From positions 1 through 64,000 of the forward strand of contig JBFONU010000001.1 of assembly GCA_040779345.1 (NCBI GenBank): a DNA stretch of 64,000 bases, in the 5' to 3' direction. The notes beneath the pieces were generated by a model. It was not told where the DNA came from, searched no databases, and was given only the letters and a program-made list of their open reading frames with translations. The translations under genes and the position numbers were made by a program. Each line of letters opens with the position of its first letter. Within the stretch, counting starts at the first letter, position 1. Positions 1-6,941 of the stretch are shown one piece after another. The DNA comes from Thalassotalea_H sp040779345. Its GTDB lineage: Bacteria; Pseudomonadota; Gammaproteobacteria; Enterobacterales; Alteromonadaceae.

Positions 1-54
1 AGGGTTGTGAGGCCTTGAGCTAACTGATACTAATTGCCCGTGAGGCTTAACCAT
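1..54 (+). rRNA. 23S ribosomal RNA, 3' end (partial)
   Basis: The first bases match the conserved 3' terminus of bacterial 23S rRNA (GAGCTAAC..TACTAAT..CCGTGAGGCTTAACC). The gene enters from before the window. The mature end is placed near base 54 by analogy with E. coli and could be off by a few bases. Confidence 0.93.
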
Positions 55-80
55 ACAACACCCAAGTGGTTTTGTTGTAT
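54..80 (+). other. Hairpin in the 23S-5S spacer
   Basis: ATACAACA and TGTTGTAT form an 8-bp stem right after the 23S end. There is no U-run, so this is more likely a processing structure of the rRNA precursor than a terminator. The role is inferred from position only. Confidence 0.4.
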
Positions 81-190
81 TAAGACTGACATATTATTCA
101 CGTACATAACGTGTTGAATAAGAAACTAAGTAAATATATCAGATTTCCAAGATTGGTTAATTAAGCGAATGCTTAGTTGACAACAAGTTT

Positions 191-308
191 TGTCTAGCGA
201 CAATAGCGACGTAGTACCACCTGATCCCATTCCGAACTCAGAAGTGAAATGCGTTAGCGCCGATGGTAGTGTGGGAGTTCCCATGTGAGAGTAGGACATT
301 GCTAGGCT
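191..308 (+). rRNA. rrf: 5S ribosomal RNA, copy 1
   Basis: The body (CCGAACTCAGAAGTGAAA, GCGCCGATGGTAGTGTGGG, GAGAGTAGG) is clear 5S rRNA of about 118 nt. The ends pair as helix I: GTCTAGC at the 5' side with GCTAGGC at the 3' side. It is cotranscribed with the 23S gene and followed directly by a terminator. Confidence 0.96.
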
Positions 309-320
309 TCTAATTCAAAG

Positions 321-350
321 AAACCCGTAGCTTATGCTACGGGTTTTTTA
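321..350 (+). terminator. Terminator after 5S copy 1
   Basis: AACCCGTAGC and GCTACGGGTT form a strong GC-rich stem followed by a T-run. It lies between the two 5S genes, so copy 2 depends on read-through or on its own promoter. Confidence 0.85.
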
Positions 351-404
351 CTGAAACCTTATTACTTAGATAATTATTAAGTTAGCTAATTAATAATGTT
401 TTTT

Positions 405-522
405 TGTCTGGTGACAATAGCGACGTAGTACCACCTGATCCCATTCCGAACTCAGAAGTGAAATGCGTTAGCGCCGATGGTAGTGTGGGAGTTCCCATGT
501 GAGAGTAGGACATTACCAGACT
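405..522 (+). rRNA. rrf: 5S ribosomal RNA, copy 2
   Basis: A second 5S gene of the same length whose body is identical to copy 1. It differs only in helix I: GTCTGGT pairs with ACCAGAC, whereas copy 1 has GTCTAGC pairing with GCTAGGC. The changes on the two strands compensate, so both copies should fold and be functional. Tandem 5S genes at the end of rrn operons are known in Vibrionales and Alteromonadales. Confidence 0.95.
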
Positions 523-543
523 CCCTTTTTTAAGGTATAAGTA

Positions 544-573
544 AGCCCTTGTCTTTCGACAAGGGCTTTTTTC
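544..573 (+). terminator. Terminator of the rRNA operon
   Basis: GCCCTTGTC and GACAAGGGC form a 9-bp stem with a TTTC loop, followed by TTTTTT. It closes the rRNA unit just ahead of epmA. Confidence 0.88.
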
Positions 574-610
574 GTTTACAGTAGAAAAATTTAGGAAAAA
601 TTTAATCGCT

Positions 611-1588
611 ATGTCTTGGGAAAGTAATATCAGCTGGCAAACAGCTAAACAGCGCTCAACACTCATTCATTTAATTCGACATTTTTTTTACGAAAAAAAT
701 ATTGTTGAAGTTGAAACACCCATACTTTGCCAATCTACTGTAACTGATGTTTATTTAGAAAGTTTTAGTTGTAATTTTAACTACTCAAATGATAACAAAA
801 ATAAAGTTCCATCTAAGCTATATTTGCAGACCTCCCCGGAGTTTGCAATGAAGAGGCTAATAGCTTCTGGTTACGGCTCGATATTTCAACTATGCAAAGC
901 GTTTCGCCATGAAGAGCAGGGTAGGTACCACAACCCTGAATTTAGCATGTTAGAATGGTATCGAATTGGCTTTGATCATTTTCAATTAATGGATGAAGTA
1001 AATGAATTACTGCAAGTAACTTTACAATGCAAGAGTGCCGAAAAGTTAACCTACCAAGACGCATTTCTTAAATATCTCAATGTAGACCCACTTTGTTGTT
1101 CAATTGAGTTATTAAAAACACGTCTAAGTGAGAATAATGTTACAGGGGATTGGATTTTAGAAGAAAATGATATCGATGTTTTATTACAAGTGCTTTTTTC
1201 TGAATGTATTGAGCCTAATATAGGAAAAGATCGACCATGCTTCATTTATAACTACCCAAGAAATCAAGCTTCTTTAGCGAAGTTATGCGCGTTAGACGAT
1301 AGAGTTGCTGAGCGTTTTGAATGTTATTTTAAAGGTGTTGAACTTGCCAATGGCTTTAATGAATTAACTGATTTGAATGAGCAACTACAACGATTTAAAT
1401 GTGATAATCATAAACGTAAAACATTAGGGAAAGAAGAAAAAACACCTGATGAATTATTTCTAAGTGCTCTTAAATCTGGATTGCCAAATTGTTCTGGAGT
1501 TGCTTTAGGAATAGATCGTTTAATAATGCTAGCGTTTGATAGGACAGATATAGCATCTACAATGACATTTAATATTTCGAATGCCTAA
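611..1588 (+). CDS. epmA: EF-P--(R)-beta-lysine ligase EpmA (PoxA/GenX/YjeA)
   Basis: A 325-aa paralogue of the lysyl-tRNA synthetase catalytic domain, the same length as E. coli EpmA. It attaches (R)-beta-lysine to the conserved lysine of elongation factor P, which helps ribosomes through polyproline stretches. Class II synthetase motif 2 (FRHEEQGRYHNPEFSMLEW) and motif 3 (GVALGIDRLIML) are present, and there is no anticodon-binding domain, as expected. The ATG at 611 gives full length; the nearest Shine-Dalgarno-like AGGA is rather far upstream. Its partners EpmB and EF-P lie about 40 kb away in this window. It sits directly behind the rRNA terminator. Confidence 0.95.
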   Translation: MSWESNISWQTAKQRSTLIHLIRHFFYEKNIVEVETPILCQSTVTDVYLESFSCNFNYSNDNKNKVPSKLYLQTSPEFAMKRLIASGYGSIFQLCKAFRHEEQGRYHNPEFSMLEWYRIGFDHFQLMDEVNELLQVTLQCKSAEKLTYQDAFLKYLNVDPLCCSIELLKTRLSENNVTGDWILEENDIDVLLQVLFSECIEPNIGKDRPCFIYNYPRNQASLAKLCALDDRVAERFECYFKGVELANGFNELTDLNEQLQRFKCDNHKRKTLGKEEKTPDELFLSALKSGLPNCSGVALGIDRLIMLAFDRTDIASTMTFNISNA

Positions 1589-1595
1589 TAAGGTT

Positions 1596-1629
1596 TTGTG
1601 ATAATATATCAATTGTGATAATATATCAA
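1596..1629. promoter_or_regulatory. Tandem palindromic operator candidate upstream of the MerC-like gene
   Basis: The 17-mer TTGTGATAATATATCAA occurs twice head to tail with no spacer (1596-1612 and 1613-1629). Each copy contains the palindrome TGATA-ATA-TATCA. The pair lies 34 bp before the GTG start of the MerC-like gene. The A+T-rich palindrome is of the general type bound by Fur/Zur or ArsR-family metal sensors; the actual regulator is unknown. Confidence 0.5.
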
Positions 1630-1663
1630 AATACAGCTAAACATTTAACGATAGGTCATAAAC

Positions 1664-2038
1664 GTGCTTGATAGAATTGGTATAACAGCAACATCTTTGT
1701 GTGCGTTACATTGTATTCTTTTACCGGTAATTTTACCAGCGTTACCTTTATTGGGTATAAGTTTTTTGGCTGATCATATGTGGGAACATGTGTTTCTACT
1801 AGTTACCGCTATTCTTGGTTCTATTGCCATGTTCTCAGGGTTTAAACGATACCATAAAAAGCTCTACCCATTTTATTTGCTTATCTTAGGTGTTGTTATT
1901 TACTGGATGAAGCATGATTTTTCAGATGCAATGCAGCCAGTTTTTATTATTGTCGGGGCATCATTAATTGTTGCTGCTCACATTATCAACATCAAATTAT
2001 GTAATAGTTGTAAGCAATGCACTGATCATGAATGCTAA
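1664..2038 (+). CDS. MerC-domain integral membrane protein
   Basis: 124 aa, GTG start. Four hydrophobic segments and an N-terminal ATSLCALHCILLPVILP stretch match the MerC family, in which a Cys pair in the first helix handles metal ions. The C-terminus carries a further Cys/His cluster (CNSCKQCTDHEC) that could bind metal. No other mer gene is near, so this is probably a stand-alone MerC-like protein of general metal handling rather than a mercury operon. Tandem palindromes lie just upstream. Its stop codon overlaps that of the convergent ntrC gene within the four bases CTAA. Confidence 0.8.
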   Translation: MLDRIGITATSLCALHCILLPVILPALPLLGISFLADHMWEHVFLLVTAILGSIAMFSGFKRYHKKLYPFYLLILGVVIYWMKHDFSDAMQPVFIIVGASLIVAAHIINIKLCNSCKQCTDHEC

Positions 2039-3435
2039 ATATTCAAGTCTTTAAGTTTTCGTGTCAGCGTGTTTCTTCCCCAGCCAAGCTTCTTAGCCGC
2101 CTCTTGTTTGTGACCTTTTGTATTTGCTAAAGCACATTTTATAAGAATTTCTTCAAACTGGGGCAAAGCTTGGTCAATAATCGCTGTATTTCCGACAGAT
2201 AATTGCTCGTTTGCCCATTGTTGTAACAATATTTGCCAATTATTATCTGAGGGATTAATGGTTGAGCTTGTTTCTGTTAATTCACTCGGCAAGTCATTCA
2301 TATGAATTTCCTTACCACTAGCCATCACCGTTAGGAACCGACAGATGTTTTCAAGTTGCCTAACATTTCCAGGCCACTCATAATTGATGAGGTAGTCCAA
2401 TGTCGATTTTTCTAATGTTTTTGGTTCAACGCTTAGTTCTTGCGCGGCATGTTGTAAAAAGTAATTGGCGAGTTGCTCAACATCTTCTTTTCTTTCTTTT
2501 AGGCTCGGGATGTGAATTCTGATGACATTAAGACGATGAAATAAATCTTCACGAAAATCTCCATTATTAACCCTATCCTCTAGATTTTGGTGGGTTGCGG
2601 CTAAAATACGCACATCGACTTTTATAGGGGAGTGTCCGCCAACACGGTAGAACTGACCATCAGCCAATACTCTAAGTAGTCGAGTTTGAATATCTAGTGG
2701 CATATCGCCAATTTCATCTAAGAATAACGTCCCATTGTGAGCTTGTTCGAAACGACCATGACGTACAGTATTTGCTCCTGTGAAAGCTCCTTTTTCATGA
2801 CCAAATAATTCTGACTCTATTAAATCTTTAGGAATTGCAGCCATGTTTAATGGGATAAAGGGTTCTTTTGCTCTGGGGCTATGCATATGAAGCGCATGTG
2901 CTACAAGCTCTTTACCTGTGCCTGATTCGCCGTTAATTAACACACTTATACTTGAACGTGAAAGCCGACCAATAGCTCGAAATACTTCCTGCATTGCTGG
3001 TGCTTCACCAATAATACCGACAGGAGCTGAATTTGGTTCCTGAGTACGTGTTTTAGCTTTTAATTCTTGGGCGTGAGTTAATGCTCGTCTTGTTAATGCT
3101 AATGCTTCGTCAATATCAAAAGGTTTTGGTAAGTATTCAAACGCACCGCCTTGATAAGCATTTACCGCACTATCAAGATCAGAGTGTGCTGTCATGATAA
3201 TAACCGGAATAGCTGGAAAACGATGATTGATATCACTTAGTAATTCCATGCCGTCGATATTTGGCATGCGTATGTCTGAAATGATAACTTCAGGCTGCCC
3301 ATGATCTAGTGCGGTGAGTAAATTTTCAGCACTATCAAATGACGCAGAGCTAATATTTGCATTAGCAAAAGCTTTTTCTAAAACCCAACGGATTGAGCTG
3401 TCATCGTCGACAACCCATACTTGTTCTGTGATCAT
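2035..3435 (-). CDS. glnG: Nitrogen regulation response regulator NtrC (NR(I))
   Basis: 466 aa, full length for NtrC. The order is an N-terminal receiver domain (VVDDDSSIRWVLEKA; phospho-acceptor Asp in IISDIRMPNIDGMEL), a sigma-54 AAA+ domain with Walker A (GESGTGKE), the GAFTGA loop that contacts sigma-54 (EKGAFTGAN) and Walker B (GTLFLDEIGDM), and a C-terminal Fis-type helix-turn-helix (KQEAAKKLGWGRNTLTRKL). When phosphorylated by NtrB it activates sigma-54 promoters such as that of glnA. The start overlaps the end of ntrB by 4 bp, showing translational coupling. Confidence 0.97.
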   Translation of the reverse strand: MITEQVWVVDDDSSIRWVLEKAFANANISSASFDSAENLLTALDHGQPEVIISDIRMPNIDGMELLSDINHRFPAIPVIIMTAHSDLDSAVNAYQGGAFEYLPKPFDIDEALALTRRALTHAQELKAKTRTQEPNSAPVGIIGEAPAMQEVFRAIGRLSRSSISVLINGESGTGKELVAHALHMHSPRAKEPFIPLNMAAIPKDLIESELFGHEKGAFTGANTVRHGRFEQAHNGTLFLDEIGDMPLDIQTRLLRVLADGQFYRVGGHSPIKVDVRILAATHQNLEDRVNNGDFREDLFHRLNVIRIHIPSLKERKEDVEQLANYFLQHAAQELSVEPKTLEKSTLDYLINYEWPGNVRQLENICRFLTVMASGKEIHMNDLPSELTETSSTINPSDNNWQILLQQWANEQLSVGNTAIIDQALPQFEEILIKCALANTKGHKQEAAKKLGWGRNTLTRKLKDLNI

Positions 3436-4538
3436 GATTTATCTACTTCCGTAATCGGCAATAAAATAATAAATTCAGTATGGCCTGGTTGGCTATTACA
3501 GGATAGCTTGCCATGATGCTGATTAATGAGTGTTTGAGATATTGATAATCCTAAACCCGTGCCATTAGCACGACCTGATACCATAGGATAAAATAAGGTA
3601 TTTTGTATTTTTTCTGGAATACCGGGGCCGTTATCAATAATACTGATCTTAGCCGCTAATTTGATGCGTTTGCCATTAATTGTTTTATTACTTGCTGCCC
3701 GCGTCTTGATAGTAATCACTCCGTCTGATCCTATAACTTGAATAGCATTATTGACGATGTTTAATATGGCTTGCTGTACTTTGTCTGGATCAACGGAAAT
3801 ATCAGGAATTGATGGATCATAATCTTTAATTATTTTAACATTTTCAGGTTTATTGAAGCCAATCAGCTGTGATACTTTCTCTAGAACAACATGAATATTC
3901 TGCAATGAAACATTGGGTAGCTGATTTGGTCCTAAAAGCCTATCGACTAAATTGGTTAACCTATCTGCTTGTTCAATGATCATCTGTGTGTATTCTTGTT
4001 GCTCAATGGTTAATTCTTTATTGAGCAGTTGAGCAGCACCACGTAAACCACCTAAAGGGTTTTTTATCTCGTGGGCTAAACCTCTGATCAAGTCCCGAGC
4101 AGACTCCCATTGTTGTTGTTGGAAAGCTTCAACACTAATTTTTTTTTGTTGATCAATTTGTTTGAACTCTAGCAGGATATGCGGAGATTTATCAAAATCG
4201 ACTGAAGAAGCCGTTATCTCAACGGTAATTTTGCGGCGATCAAAAAATTCTAGTACAACATCACTATCGCTAAACTCTTGTCCTGACGTTAATAGTTGTT
4301 TAAGGCGAATATCGTTTATTGGGTTATTAAAGAAAACTGATTTTAGGTTGTTTCCTGATAATTTGTTAAAACTTTTAACTAATAATGCTTCAGCAGCAGG
4401 GTTTGCGTACTGAATGTTTAAGTTATCATTGAGTACAATTACTGCGGTGACCATCTGATTAGGAAGGTTTTGTTGGTAATAAAGCTTATCTTGTAGTTTA
4501 TCAGCCAAAGGATTACACCTATATTCTGTATGCACCAT
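3432..4538 (-). CDS. glnL: Nitrogen regulation sensor kinase NtrB (NR(II))
   Basis: Up to 368 aa. An N-terminal PAS domain (YANPAAEALL) is followed by the histidine-kinase H-box (RGLAHEIKNPLGGLRGAAQL) and ATPase motifs (NIVNNAIQ, DNGPGIP, GTGLGLSISQTL). It is a cytoplasmic kinase/phosphatase for NtrC under PII control. The start is uncertain. The ATG at 4538 lies inside a near-perfect NtrC box and has no good Shine-Dalgarno. An in-frame TTG at 4508 has AGGTG 7 nt upstream and gives a 358-residue protein, which fits better. It is cotranscribed with ntrC. Confidence 0.94.
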   Translation of the reverse strand: MVHTEYRCNPLADKLQDKLYYQQNLPNQMVTAVIVLNDNLNIQYANPAAEALLVKSFNKLSGNNLKSVFFNNPINDIRLKQLLTSGQEFSDSDVVLEFFDRRKITVEITASSVDFDKSPHILLEFKQIDQQKKISVEAFQQQQWESARDLIRGLAHEIKNPLGGLRGAAQLLNKELTIEQQEYTQMIIEQADRLTNLVDRLLGPNQLPNVSLQNIHVVLEKVSQLIGFNKPENVKIIKDYDPSIPDISVDPDKVQQAILNIVNNAIQVIGSDGVITIKTRAASNKTINGKRIKLAAKISIIDNGPGIPEKIQNTLFYPMVSGRANGTGLGLSISQTLINQHHGKLSCNSQPGHTEFIILLPITEVDKS

Positions 4539-4547
4539 ATTGGTGCG
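4531..4547. promoter_or_regulatory. NtrC-binding site at the ntrB start
   Basis: TGCACCATATTGGTGCG matches the NtrC consensus TGCACCA-N3-TGGTGCA at all but the last base. It overlaps the most upstream ATG of ntrB. In enteric bacteria an NtrC site at the glnL promoter represses ntrBC, so autoregulation is likely here. Confidence 0.8.
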
Positions 4548-4597
4548 AACTCGTTTGATTGTAGTGTGTTAATGTGCCCAATGCACTATTTTAATGC

Positions 4598-5080
4598 TTA
4601 TTTTGCTTTAATTACTGAAGCTCTATGCATATAAAAAGTGATTGGTTTTGAAGATGCAATTACCTTGCCTTTATGATCAATTAAATCCATTTTTACTTGA
4701 TGTTCGCCACGTTCAATATTGCGTAACACAAACATTGAATGCGATTGGGGGGGGTCGTACGGTTGGTTATCAAGAAACAATTGAATTTTTAAGCCTTGTT
4801 TAAAGATCGGCTTTATTCTACCTGATACATAAATAGAGCCGGTATTATCTCTTATTGTGGCGTTATTAGCTGGTTGAGTTATTTCTACTTGATATTTTTC
4901 TACAATAGCTTTTGGGTTGATATCTAGAATTGAGGTGTCAATAGAAGAAGAAATTGCATTGGGGTTCTTGACTGCGACTTCTTCAGCACCAGGTTTAGGG
5001 CTATCTGAATAGACTAAAACACCGTCTGCATTGCGCCAGACATAAATTTTAGTTGAAGTGGCCGATATTGGAAACGACAT
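4598..5080 (-). CDS. DUF4124 domain protein, probably secreted
   Basis: 160 aa from the first ATG. The N-terminal part (KIYVWRNADGVLVYSDSPKPG) is a typical DUF4124 domain, which normally follows a signal peptide; the rest is a small beta-rich domain. The reading frame continues upstream of this ATG through a convincing signal-peptide sequence (IWKFSFIIIITVVMSFPISA), but that stretch has no ATG, GTG or TTG. An AAGGAG lies 10 nt before an ATC codon at 5119, and a TAA at 5137-5135 separates this from an upstream in-frame ATG at 5149. A non-standard start is therefore likely. The gene sits between glnA and ntrB, as in related genomes. Function unknown. Confidence 0.8.
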   Translation of the reverse strand: MSFPISATSTKIYVWRNADGVLVYSDSPKPGAEEVAVKNPNAISSSIDTSILDINPKAIVEKYQVEITQPANNATIRDNTGSIYVSGRIKPIFKQGLKIQLFLDNQPYDPPQSHSMFVLRNIERGEHQVKMDLIDHKGKVIASSKPITFYMHRASVIKAK

Positions 5081-5183
5081 AACAACAGTTATTATGATGA
5101 TAAATGAAAATTTCCAGATAGTGAGCCAGCTCCTTTACTGCTTTGACATACCTTTAATCTATCAAATTATATAAATTTCGCCA

Positions 5184-5213
5184 TAAAAAAAGCTCACCTA
5201 AGTGAGCTTTTTT
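5184..5213. terminator. Terminator downstream of glnA
   Basis: AAAAGCTCAC and GTGAGCTTTT form a stem flanked by A- and T-runs. It can end transcription on both strands; the relevant direction is glnA (minus), so the DUF4124-ntrBC genes need read-through or their own promoter. Confidence 0.85.
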
Positions 5214-5236
5214 GATTTAATTGTATTTATTAGCAA

Positions 5237-6643
5237 TTAAACACTGTAATACATGCCAAATTCAACAGGGTGAGTCGAAGAGTTTAATAACTCAACTTCT
5301 TCACGTTTAAGACCGATATATGCATTAATCATATCTAAATCCATAACACCACCAGCAGTTAAAAACTCATTATCTGCCTCTAAGCTATCTAACGCTTCTT
5401 CTAATGAAGAACAAACTTGTGGGATAGCTGCTGCTTCTTCTGCTGGAAGGTCGTATAAATCTTTATCCATAGCATCGCCAGGGTGGATCTTGTTTTTGAT
5501 ACCGTCAAGACCAGCCATTAGCATAGCGGTAAATGCTAAGTAAGGGTTTGCTGTTGGATCAGGGAAACGAACTTCGATACGCATTGCTTTAGGAGAAGGT
5601 ACAATTGGTACACGGATTGAAGCTGAGCGGTTACGTGCAGAATATGCAAGCATTACCGGCGCTTCAAAACCAGGTACAAGACGTTTGTATGAGTTTGTTG
5701 AGGCGTTAGTAAATGCATTTAATGCTTTAGCATGCTTGATAATACCACCAATATAATAAAGCGCTGTTTCTGATAATCCGCCGTATTTGTCACCAGAGAA
5801 TAAGTTAACCCCATCTTTTGCTAAAGATTGATGAACGTGCATACCAGTACCGTTATCACCAACTAAAGGCTTAGGCATAAAAGTTGCTGTTTTTCCGTAG
5901 GCGTGAGCAACGTTATGTACAACATACTTGTATATTTGCACTTCATCAGCTTTCTTAACCATGGTATTAAAACGACAAGCGATTTCGTTCTGACCCGCTG
6001 TTGCAACTTCATGATGGTGTGCTTCAACAACTAAGCCCATTTCTTCCATAACTAAACACATTGCTGAACGTAAGTCTTGTGAAGAATCAACAGGTGACGT
6101 TGGAAAATAGCCTCCTTTAACGCCAGGACGATGTCCCATGTTACCTTCTTCGTATTCAGTGCCTGAATTCCAAGAAGCTTCTTTATCATCAATCTTGAAG
6201 AAAGAACCTGACATGTCTGTGTGGAAACGAACATCGTCAAATACAAAGAATTCTGGCTCAGGCCCAATTAATACTGTGTCAGCAATGCCTGTGCTACGCA
6301 TATATTCTTCAGCGCGATTGGCAACTGAGCGAGGATCACGGCTATAACCTTGCATAGTCGCTGGCTCTACAATGTCACAACGTAAGTTTAAAGTCATAGC
6401 CTCTGTGAATGGGTCTAAAACGGCTGTTGATGCATCAGGCATCATCACCATGTCAGATTCATTAATACCTTTCCAACCTTCTATTGAAGAGCCGTCAAAC
6501 ATTTTACCGTCTTCAAAAAAATCTTCATCTACTTGATGATGAGGAATTGAAACGTGTTGTTCTTTACCTTTTGAATCAGTAAAACGTAGATCAACGAATT
6601 TTACATCGTTTTCTTTAATTAAATCCAAAACTGCTTGTGACAT
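5237..6643 (-). CDS. glnA: Glutamine synthetase, type I
   Basis: 468 aa, full length for bacterial GSI-beta. It makes glutamine from glutamate, ammonia and ATP as a dodecamer in the cytosol. Visible signatures are FDGSSIEGWKGI, the metal and glutamate site GPEPEFFVF, the ATP-binding region KPLVGDNGTGMHVHQSL, the active-site loop NSYKRLVPGFEAP, and the adenylylation tyrosine in DKDLYDLPAEEA, so activity is probably controlled by GlnE. The ATG at 6643 is preceded by a purine-rich site (CCGGAGATTTTC on the minus strand). Transcription probably uses the sigma-54 promoter and NtrC sites upstream. Confidence 0.98.
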   Translation of the reverse strand: MSQAVLDLIKENDVKFVDLRFTDSKGKEQHVSIPHHQVDEDFFEDGKMFDGSSIEGWKGINESDMVMMPDASTAVLDPFTEAMTLNLRCDIVEPATMQGYSRDPRSVANRAEEYMRSTGIADTVLIGPEPEFFVFDDVRFHTDMSGSFFKIDDKEASWNSGTEYEEGNMGHRPGVKGGYFPTSPVDSSQDLRSAMCLVMEEMGLVVEAHHHEVATAGQNEIACRFNTMVKKADEVQIYKYVVHNVAHAYGKTATFMPKPLVGDNGTGMHVHQSLAKDGVNLFSGDKYGGLSETALYYIGGIIKHAKALNAFTNASTNSYKRLVPGFEAPVMLAYSARNRSASIRVPIVPSPKAMRIEVRFPDPTANPYLAFTAMLMAGLDGIKNKIHPGDAMDKDLYDLPAEEAAAIPQVCSSLEEALDSLEADNEFLTAGGVMDLDMINAYIGLKREEVELLNSSTHPVEFGMYYSV

Positions 6644-6709
6644 TGAAAATCTCCGGTGAAGTTATCGTAAATAGTTTAATGCATACATTATGCTTATGTG
6701 GCGTATATA

Positions 6710-6725
6710 AGCTAAAACCATGCCA
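6710..6725 (-). promoter_or_regulatory. Sigma-54 promoter of glnA
   Basis: On the minus strand TGGCATGGTTTTAGCT matches the -24/-12 consensus TGGCACGNNNNTTGCW, keeping the essential GG and GC with their spacing. The predicted start lies near 6699, about 55 nt before the glnA ATG. Confidence 0.75.
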
Positions 6726-6776
6726 AGCATAAAAAGCTTTTAAAGCAAGAACTTAATGAGTTGCACATCTACCCAT

Positions 6777-6815
6777 TGCACCAATATGGAGCGCGACGTG
6801 CTTGTCTTTGGTGCA
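6777..6815. promoter_or_regulatory. Two NtrC enhancer sites of glnA
   Basis: TGCACCAATATGGAGCG (6777-6793) and TGCTTGTCTTTGGTGCA (6799-6815) resemble the NtrC consensus TGCACCA-N3-TGGTGCA; each has one strong half-site. Their centres are 22 bp (two helical turns) apart and about 86 and 108 bp upstream of the predicted glnA start, a normal enhancer distance. Confidence 0.75.
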
Positions 6816-6907
6816 AGAAAGTTTAGTGTATTAACCAAACTTGTTCTAGCAAAAGCGTAAAAAAATCATCGATTGTTTTAATTGTCGCCAACTCGGCTTT
6901 ATTCCTG

Positions 6908-6913
6908 TATAAT
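6908..6913 (+). promoter_or_regulatory. Probable -10 element of typA
   Basis: TATAAT, a perfect -10 hexamer, lies 28 bp before the typA ATG. The nearest -35-like hexamer (TTGTCG, 6882) is about 20 bp away, longer than ideal, so the assignment rests mainly on the -10. Confidence 0.45.
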
Positions 6914-6941
6914 CCGCGCCCAATTATAGCCCTATGAGCAA

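Noticed and set aside
382..666. 94-codon frame on the minus strand over 5S copy 2
   Set aside because: It lies antisense to an rRNA gene and the epmA start.
1664..2038. Part of a mercury resistance operon
   Set aside because: No merR, merT, merP or merA is adjacent; the neighbours are epmA and ntrC.
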